From NCBI GenBank assembly GCA_028290305.1, contig JAQGKC010000404.1:1-10487 (forward strand): a stretch of 10,487 bases of DNA, given 5' to 3'. Of this stretch, positions 6,093 through 10,487 are shown piece after piece. The position numbers and the translations under genes were made by a program. Under the pieces are notes generated by a model. It made no database searches. It was not told the origin of the DNA and worked only from the letters and a program-made list of their open reading frames with translations. The stretch's first letter is position 1, and each line of letters starts with the position of its first letter. Source of the DNA: Bradyrhizobium sp. (GTDB lineage Bacteria > Pseudomonadota > Alphaproteobacteria > Rhizobiales > Xanthobacteraceae).

Positions 6093-7448
6093 ATGCGCAA
6101 AAATATACTTCTGGCCAAAAATATACTTCTGACAATGTCTATCGGCGTGTTGGCGCTTCCGTTGACAGCATGCAAGGACCCGCAAGATACCGTCACCGCC
6201 GAACAGAGTTACGGCTCCTCACCCACGCTGCCGGCCCCGCAGAAATCGTGGATACCGACGGTCAATATCGCCACGGCCGCCGGATGGGCCGCCGGCGGCA
6301 AACCGGTTGCCGCCAACGGCATGGCGGTAAACGCTTTCGCAACCGGGCTGGACCATCCGCGCACGGTCTATGTATTGCCGAACGGCGACGTGCTGGTGGC
6401 CGAAAGCAACGCGCCGCCGAAGCCCGATGATTCCAGGGGCATCAAGGGCTGGATCACGAAAATGGTCATGGGCCGTGCTGGTGCCGGCACACCGAGCGCA
6501 AACCGCATTACGCTGATGCGCGACGCCGATGGCGACGGCGCCGCCGAGACCAGGAGTGTCTTTATCGAAGGGCTGAATTCGCCATTCGGCATGGTGCTGG
6601 TCGGCAATGATTTCTATGTCGCCAATTCCGATGCGATCATGAAATTTCCGTACCATGAGGGCGACACCAAGATTAACGTTCCCGGTGTGAAACTCGCCAA
6701 TCTGCCCGCCGGCCGCATCAATCATCACTGGACCAAGGATCTCACCGCCAGCCCCGACGGATCAAAACTTTACGCCACCGTCGGCTCCAACAGCAATGTC
6801 GGTGAAAACGGCATTGAGGCCGAGACCAACCGTGCGGCCGTGCTCGAAGTCGATCGCATCACCGGCGCATGGCGGGTGTTCGCCTCAGGCCTCCGCAATC
6901 CGAACGGACCGTCGTGGCAGCCGCAGAGCGGCGCGCTGTGGGTGACGGTCAACGAGCGCGACGAACTCGGCAACGATCTCGTGCCGGACTACATGACCTC
7001 GGTTAGGGACGGCGGATTCTATGGCTGGCCCTACAGCTATTACGGCCAACATGTCGACGACCGCGTCAGCCCGCAGCGGCCTGATCTGGTGGCCAAGGCG
7101 ATCCCGCCGGATTACGCGCTGGGCGCGCATACGGCTTCGCTCGGCCTGACGTTCAACACCGGCAATCTGTTTCCGCCGGAAATGTCCGGCGGCGCATTCA
7201 TCGGCCAGCACGGCTCATGGAATCGCAAACCGCGCGCCGGCTACAAGGTGATCTTCGTGCCGTTCGCCAATGGCAAACCCGCAGGAAAACCGCAGGAGGT
7301 GCTGACCGGATTCCTCAACGACAACGGCGAAGCGCAAGGTAGGCCGGTCGGCGTCAGGATCGACAAGCAGGGCGCGCTGCTGGTGGCCGACGATGTCGGC
7401 AACGCGGTATGGCGCGTGACGCCGCAGGCTAAATCGGCTGAGAGATGA
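6093..7448 (+). CDS. Lipoprotein PQQ-dependent sugar (sorbosone-type) dehydrogenase
   Basis: A 451-residue six-bladed beta-propeller oxidoreductase of the soluble glucose/L-sorbosone dehydrogenase family. It oxidises an aldose or similar substrate with PQQ on the periplasmic side. Residues 1-27 form a lipoprotein signal ending in the lipobox LTAC (Cys27); Lys28 after it is not an inner-membrane retention signal. Family landmarks are the Ca-binding-like DADGDG (144-149), [11 protein letters not shown] with the probable catalytic His pair (211-212), GLRNPNG (267-272), [10 protein letters not shown] and IGQHGSWNR. The start at ATG 6093 is chosen because the signal peptide begins there; the in-frame extension back to 5745 lies over the divergent gene. 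GGGA gives only a weak ribosome site. The signal contains a duplicated KNILL(A/T) unit. The substrate is not determined. No PQQ synthesis genes are in the window. Confidence 0.9.
   Translation: MRKNILLAKNILLTMSIGVLALPLTACKDPQDTVTAEQSYGSSPTLPAPQKSWIPTVNIATAAGWAAGGKPVAANGMAVNAFATGLDHPRTVYVLPNGDVLVAESNAPPKPDDSRGIKGWITKMVMGRAGAGTPSANRITLMRDADGDGAAETRSVFIEGLNSPFGMVLVGNDFYVANSDAIMKFPYHEGDTKINVPGVKLANLPAGRINHHWTKDLTASPDGSKLYATVGSNSNVGENGIEAETNRAAVLEVDRITGAWRVFASGLRNPNGPSWQPQSGALWVTVNERDELGNDLVPDYMTSVRDGGFYGWPYSYYGQHVDDRVSPQRPDLVAKAIPPDYALGAHTASLGLTFNTGNLFPPEMSGGAFIGQHGSWNRKPRAGYKVIFVPFANGKPAGKPQEVLTGFLNDNGEAQGRPVGVRIDKQGALLVADDVGNAVWRVTPQAKSAER
6099..6134 (+). repeat. 18-bp tandem duplication inside the signal peptide
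   Basis: AAAAATATACTTCTG occurs at 6099-6113 and again at 6117-6131, exact over 15 bases with an 18-base period. It encodes KNILLA followed by KNILLT, adding six residues and a second lysine within the signal peptide. Confidence 0.9.
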
Positions 7449-7453
7449 GCGTG

Positions 7454-7509
7454 CCCCGGATGCCGCGCAGCGCGCTACGCTTGCGGCGTGGTGCGCTGCC
7501 GATCCGGGG
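7454..7509. repeat. Large GC-rich hairpin (first of two) between convergent genes
   Basis: CCCCGGAT (7454-7461) pairs with ATCCGGGG (7502-7509), and inside it GCAGCGC (7467-7473) pairs with GCGCTGC (7493-7499). It sits six bases after the stop of the PQQ dehydrogenase gene and could stop transcripts from both sides. The style matches interspersed palindromic repeats common in Bradyrhizobium intergenic regions; family identity is from memory. Confidence 0.65.
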
Positions 7510-7542
7510 GGCCCATACCGCCTCTTGCTGCATTTCTGTGGA

Positions 7543-7589
7543 TCCCGGGTGAGCGGACCAGCGTGAAGAACGCTGCACCGCGTCCGGGA
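7543..7589. repeat. Second GC-rich hairpin between convergent genes
   Basis: TCCCGG (7543-7548) pairs with CCGGGA (7584-7589), GCGG (7553-7556) with CCGC (7578-7581), and CAGCGT (7559-7564) with ACGCTG (7570-7575), giving a long stem with a GAAGA loop. It ends 12 bases before the dcd stop. It is probably the same interspersed-repeat class as the first hairpin, in tandem. Confidence 0.65.
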
Positions 7590-7601
7590 CACGGGTCTCT
7601 C

Positions 7602-8708
7602 TCAGACCCGAAAATGCTTGCTCAGCTTCAGGCCCTGCGCCTGGTAGTTCGAGCCGATGCGCTGGCCATAGAGCGCATCGGGTCGCGCCAGCATCTTTTC
7701 GTAGACCAGCCGGCCGACGATCTGGCCATGCTCGAGAATGAACGGCACTTCGCGCGAGCGCACTTCCAGCACGGCGCGCGAGCCCTGTCCGCCCGCGCCG
7801 GCATAGCCGAAGCCTGGATCGAAGAAGCCGGCATAATGCACGCGGAATTCACCGACCAGCGGATCGAACGGCACCATCTCCGCGGCGTAATCCGGCGGCA
7901 CCTGGACGGCTTCCTTTGACGCCAGAATGTAAAACTCGCCGGGATCGAGAATCAGACTGCCGTCGGGCCGCGCCGATATCGCCTCCCAGAATTCATCGAC
8001 GGCATAGCCGCCGCGGCGGTCGATATCGATCACGCCGGTGTGGCGCTTGGCGCGGTAACCGACGAAGCCACCGGCGTTTTCGCCTGAGAGGTCGACGCTC
8101 AGCGCCACGCCGTTGACGAGATCGGCGTCGTCGCAATCGACCAGCCGCTCCAGATCATGCAACGCATCGAGTTCATCGGCGTTGAGGATGGCGTCGCCGG
8201 TGCGAAAACGCACCTGCGAAAGCCGCGAGCCCTCGCGCAGCAGCACCGGGAATGTTTTCGGGCTGATTTCGGCGTAGAGCGGGCCGTGGTAGCCCGCGCC
8301 GATCATGTCGAACCGCCGCGTGCCGTCGGCAATGACGCGGGTGAACACGTCGAGCCGCCCGGTCGAGCTTTTCGGATTGGCGGCGGCGACGATTTCGGGC
8401 GGCAGCGCGAGGCTCTCCAATAACGGCACGATGTAGACGCAGTTGGTCTCCAGCACCGCGCCATCGGTCAGATCGATCTCGTGCAGCTTCAATTCATCGA
8501 TGCGCTCGGCCACCGTCGCGCCCGGCCCCGGCAGGAAGCTGGCGCGCACCCGATAGGCGATGTCGCCCAGGCGCAGGTCGAGGCTCGCCGGCTGGATCTG
8601 GCTTTCGACAAAGGGATAGGCGGGCAGGATCAGGCCCGCGTCGGCCATCGCCGCGATCATGCGGTCGGGCAGAATGCCATTGGCATCGGGTTGAAGCGTG
8701 AACGACAC
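7602..8708 (-). CDS. dcd: 2'-deoxycytidine 5'-triphosphate deaminase (double-domain form)
   Basis: Converts dCTP to dUTP for dTMP synthesis; cytoplasmic. At 368 residues it is nearly twice the E. coli enzyme (193) and contains two dUTPase-like units, as in the long form found in alphaproteobacteria. The N-terminal unit has QPASLDLRLGD (39-49), the nucleotide-binding PKSSTGRLDVF (112-122) and YAEISPKTFPVLLREGSRLSQ, with Glu147 in the catalytic-Glu position. The C-terminal unit has FFDPGFGYAGAGGQGSRAVLEV, where Glu315 matches the VLEF glutamate of E. coli Dcd, and then HGQIVGRLVYEKM. The start is a GTG at 8708 with GAGGA seven bases upstream. The gene diverges from metZ across a 260-bp control region and converges on the PQQ dehydrogenase. 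Confidence 0.93.
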   Translation of the reverse strand: MSFTLQPDANGILPDRMIAAMADAGLILPAYPFVESQIQPASLDLRLGDIAYRVRASFLPGPGATVAERIDELKLHEIDLTDGAVLETNCVYIVPLLESLALPPEIVAAANPKSSTGRLDVFTRVIADGTRRFDMIGAGYHGPLYAEISPKTFPVLLREGSRLSQVRFRTGDAILNADELDALHDLERLVDCDDADLVNGVALSVDLSGENAGGFVGYRAKRHTGVIDIDRRGGYAVDEFWEAISARPDGSLILDPGEFYILASKEAVQVPPDYAAEMVPFDPLVGEFRVHYAGFFDPGFGYAGAGGQGSRAVLEVRSREVPFILEHGQIVGRLVYEKMLARPDALYGQRIGSNYQAQGLKLSKHFRV

Positions 8709-8785
8709 GATATGGTCCTCGCGGTGACCTCGATGCCACCCAAACCCCGAAAATACGGTCTTTTACCGGTTATCCGATGGCCGCC

Positions 8786-8814
8786 TTGACGGAAAGGGCG
8801 CGACGGAATAAGAG
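8786..8814 (+). promoter_or_regulatory. Probable promoter of metZ
   Basis: TTGACG (8786-8791) lies 17 bases before TAAGAG (8809-8814). Transcription would start near 8820, just before the riboswitch. The -35 is good and the -10 is poor. Confidence 0.5.
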
Positions 8815-8825
8815 CATGACTTATC

Positions 8826-8880
8826 CCGTGGTGATTTGAGCCGGCCGGCTTGCAGCCACGTTAAATAAGTCGCTAAACAG
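8826..8880 (+). ncRNA. SAM-II riboswitch (metA motif)
   Basis: The sequence carries the hallmark SAM-II core: GTGATTTGAG, CGGCTTGCAGCCACG, TTAAATAAGTCGCTAAA. Stem P1 is CGTGG (8827-8831) with CCACG (8856-8860). The pseudoknot P2 is visible as CGGCTTG (8846-8852) with TAAGTCG (8866-8872), including two G-U pairs. The invariant GCTAAA follows at 8872-8877. This class binds S-adenosylmethionine and is known upstream of methionine biosynthesis genes in alphaproteobacteria. Here it lies about 90 bases before metZ and directly before a rho-independent terminator, so SAM binding is expected to reduce metZ expression. Confidence 0.93.
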
Positions 8881-8899
8881 GCCGGGGACACGTGTGATC

Positions 8900-8932
8900 C
8901 CGGCCGTTGGAATTTTCCAGGCCGGTTTTTTT
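8900..8932 (+). terminator. Rho-independent terminator in the metZ leader
   Basis: CCGGCC (8900-8905) pairs with GGCCGG (8920-8925), with GGAA/TTCC extending the stem inside, followed by seven T (8926-8932). It lies before the metZ start, so it is an attenuator. Its left arm also pairs with GGCCGGG (8880-8886) right after the riboswitch, an antiterminator-like alternative. Confidence 0.8.
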
Positions 8933-8956
8933 GTGACCATTTTCAAGGGTGGTCAC
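8933..8956 (+). promoter_or_regulatory. Hairpin just upstream of the metZ ribosome binding site
   Basis: GTGACCA (8933-8939) and TGGTCAC (8950-8956) are perfectly complementary. GTGACC can instead pair with the second GGTCAC at 8963-8968, which overlaps the GGAGG (8960-8964) and touches the ATG at 8969. The leader could thus open or close the ribosome site. Confidence 0.5.
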
Positions 8957-8968
8957 GATGGAGGTCAC

Positions 8969-10177
8969 ATGTCTGAGGCTAAAAACGCGGCGCCATCACC
9001 AACCGCCCGGTATCGTCCCGAAACCCGGCTGGTCCATTCCGGCACGCTGCGCTCGCAATTCGGTGAAACATCCGAGGCGCTGTTTCTGACGCAGGGCTTT
9101 GTCTACGACAGCGCCGAGCAGTGCGAGGCGCGGTTCAAGGGCGAGGATCCCGGCTTTCTCTATTCGCGCTTTTCCAATCCCAACATCGCGATGTTCGAGC
9201 AACGCATGATCGAACTCGAAGGCGCGGAGGCCGCACGCGCCACCGCCACCGGCATGGCCGCGGTGACGACGGCCATTCTTGCGCCGCTGAAAGCCGGCGA
9301 CCACGTGGTCGCCTCGAAGGCGATGTTCGGATCGTGCCGTTACGTGGTGGAAGATCTGCTGCCACGCTACGGTATTCAATCCACGCTGGTCGACGGCCTC
9401 GATCTCGACCAGTGGCGTAAAGCGATGCGCCCGAACACAAAAAGCTGTTTCCTGGAAAGCCCGACCAATCCGACGCTCGATGTGCTCGACATCGGAAGCA
9501 TCGCCGAGATTGCGCATCAAGGCGGCGCGCGGCTGATCGTCGACAATGTGTTTGCGACACCGATCTGGCAGAGCCCGCTGGCGCTTGGCGCCGATGTCGT
9601 GGTGTATTCCGCAACCAAGCATATTGACGGCCAGGGCCGCTGCCTCGGCGGAATCATCCTCTCGTCGGAAGCGTTCATTACTGAACACATCCACACCTTC
9701 ATGCGCCAGACCGGCCCGTCAATGTCGCCGTTCAACGCCTGGATCTTGCTCAAAGGTCTGGAGACGCTGGCGATCCGCGTCCGTGCGCAGACCGAAACTG
9801 CCGCTGCCATTGCGGAAGTGCTGGCGCAGCATCCAAAAATCTCGCGGTTGATTTATCCCGGCCGGGCCGATCATCCGCAGGCCGCATTGGTGAAGAAGCA
9901 GATGCGCGCCGGATCGACGCTTGTCGGCTTCGAGGTCAAGGGCGGCAAGGCGGCGACGTTCCGTTGTCTCAACGCGCTGAAGCTCGCACGGATTTCAAAC
10001 AATCTCGGCGACGCCAAGAGCCTCGTCACCCATCCCGCAACCACCACGCATCAGCGGCTGACGCCCGAAGCCCGCGCCGAGCTTGGGATCAGCGAGGGCT
10101 TTGTCCGGCTCTCGGTCGGCCTCGAGCACCGCGACGATCTGATCGAGGATCTGCAGGGAGCGCTGGAGAAGGCGTGA
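8969..10177 (+). CDS. metZ: O-succinylhomoserine sulfhydrylase
   Basis: A 402-residue PLP enzyme of the Cys/Met metabolism (cystathionine gamma-synthase) family. It joins sulfide to O-succinylhomoserine to make homocysteine, by-passing cystathionine. The PLP lysine is Lys217 in YSATKHIDGQGR. Other landmarks are TRLVHSG near the N-terminus, FLYSRFSNPN, TATGMAAV, ESPTNPTLDVLDI and IVDNVFATP. MetZ rather than MetB is favoured by the GQGRCLGG context after the lysine and by the riboswitch in this lineage; MetB or MetY activity cannot be excluded from sequence alone. The start at ATG 8969 has GGAGG four bases upstream; an in-frame ATC/GTG region further upstream lies inside the terminator leader and is rejected. 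Regulation: SAM-II riboswitch plus terminator. Confidence 0.94.
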   Translation: MSEAKNAAPSPTARYRPETRLVHSGTLRSQFGETSEALFLTQGFVYDSAEQCEARFKGEDPGFLYSRFSNPNIAMFEQRMIELEGAEAARATATGMAAVTTAILAPLKAGDHVVASKAMFGSCRYVVEDLLPRYGIQSTLVDGLDLDQWRKAMRPNTKSCFLESPTNPTLDVLDIGSIAEIAHQGGARLIVDNVFATPIWQSPLALGADVVVYSATKHIDGQGRCLGGIILSSEAFITEHIHTFMRQTGPSMSPFNAWILLKGLETLAIRVRAQTETAAAIAEVLAQHPKISRLIYPGRADHPQAALVKKQMRAGSTLVGFEVKGGKAATFRCLNALKLARISNNLGDAKSLVTHPATTTHQRLTPEARAELGISEGFVRLSVGLEHRDDLIEDLQGALEKA

Positions 10178-10217
10178 GGCAGGTTCAACAACTGGCGTCG
10201 TGAAAATACTATCGTCA

Positions 10218-10235
10218 TCCCGGCGAACGCCGGGA
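10218..10235. repeat. REP-like hairpin after metZ
   Basis: TCCCGGCG and CGCCGGGA form a near-perfect stem (10218-10225, 10228-10235) within ATCGTCATCCCGGCG, a motif I recall as a frequent intergenic repeat in Bradyrhizobiaceae. It may also stabilise or end the metZ message. There is no T-tract. Confidence 0.6.
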
Positions 10236-10275
10236 CCCATAACCACCGGCTTTGTGATTAGACGAAGGGTTGCTC

Positions 10276-10487
10276 TAGAGCGGGATGGGACTAGCCTGAA
10301 TCGATTGAGGATTCCCAAATCAGGACTGTTCTGATTCGACATGCTGGCTGGGAAGGAGGCCAGCATGGATGGGACGAGCGTACTCAAATGACCTTCGAGA
10401 ACGGGTAGTAAGGGCTGTCACCAAAGGTGACTTGTCGTGCCATCAGGCAGCGGCCCAATTTGGCGTAGCCATCAGTACGGCGATCAA
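10276..10487 (+). mobile_element. Left part of an IS630-family insertion sequence
   Basis: The partial transposase at 10369 marks this as an insertion sequence running off the right edge. The exact left end is not provable here. A likely junction is the TA at 10276-10277 within the palindrome GCTCTAGAGC (10272-10281), because IS630 elements insert at TA and duplicate it. A stem AATCAGGA/TTCTGATT (10318-10336) precedes the transposase gene. Confidence 0.6.
10369..10487 (+). CDS. IS630-family transposase, N-terminal part (runs off right edge)
   Basis: Thirty-nine codons are open from the ATG at 10369 to the window end. The translation starts MGRAYSNDLRERVVRAV and continues through GDLSCHQAAAQFGVAISTAIK, the N-terminal helix-turn-helix that IS630-type transposases use to bind their ends. 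AAGGAGG (10353-10359) lies nine bases upstream, supporting this start over the ATG at 10365, whose frame stops after eight codons. The catalytic DDE domain is outside the window, so completeness is unknown. It is oriented away from metZ. Confidence 0.85.
   Translation, partial: MGRAYSNDLRERVVRAVTKGDLSCHQAAAQFGVAISTAI

Noticed and set aside
8894..8968. 25-residue N-terminal extension of metZ
   Set aside because: It starts inside the terminator region of the leader, while the ATG at 8969 has a GGAGG site and fits the family length.
1..10487. CRISPR array, toxin-antitoxin pair or phage-defence genes
   Set aside because: No regularly spaced repeats were found, and no gene in the window resembles those systems.

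Overview
The window looks like chromosomal DNA of a GC-rich alphaproteobacterium close to Bradyrhizobium. The signs are the strong G/C preference at third codon positions, a SAM-II riboswitch in front of metZ, a double-domain dCTP deaminase, GC-rich intergenic hairpin repeats, and the start of an IS630-type transposase. This placement is inferred from gene content, not from a search.

Left edge (1-505): a more A/T-rich stretch holds the 5' part of an unknown minus-strand gene. It abuts the 5' half of a tRNA-Gly(CCC) that stops exactly at the end of the anticodon loop, with its promoter intact. This looks like the boundary of an integrated element or a deletion scar. Next comes a plus-strand cluster (506-2764): an O6-alkylguanine-DNA alkyltransferase (ogt), an AraC-type regulator with a Cys/His cluster, a VOC-fold protein and an SRPBCC-fold protein, spaced closely enough to be one operon. 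A secreted Gly/Met-rich protein follows (2877-3332).

Middle (3340-7448): two minus-strand genes each appear to carry a one-base frameshift. One is a MATE-family exporter, shifted at a 7-base homopolymer; the other is an unrecognised protein of about 350 residues, shifted near its 5' end. Divergent from the second is a lipoprotein PQQ-dependent sugar (sorbosone-type) dehydrogenase whose signal peptide contains an 18-bp tandem duplication. Its 3' end faces dcd across two large GC-rich hairpins.

Right (7602-10487): dcd (minus strand) and metZ (plus strand) diverge from a 260-bp control region. The metZ leader contains a recognisable SAM-II riboswitch, a rho-independent terminator with a seven-T tract, an overlapping antiterminator-like pairing, and a further hairpin that can pair alternatively with the ribosome binding site. 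Low SAM would therefore be expected to raise O-succinylhomoserine sulfhydrylase and homocysteine synthesis. After metZ come a REP-like hairpin and the left part of an IS630-family element that runs off the window.

Most of the window is ordinary housekeeping or accessory chromosome. The most interesting parts are the layered metZ leader, the cut tRNA gene, the Ada-like pairing of an alkyltransferase with a Cys-rich AraC regulator, and the paired frameshifts.
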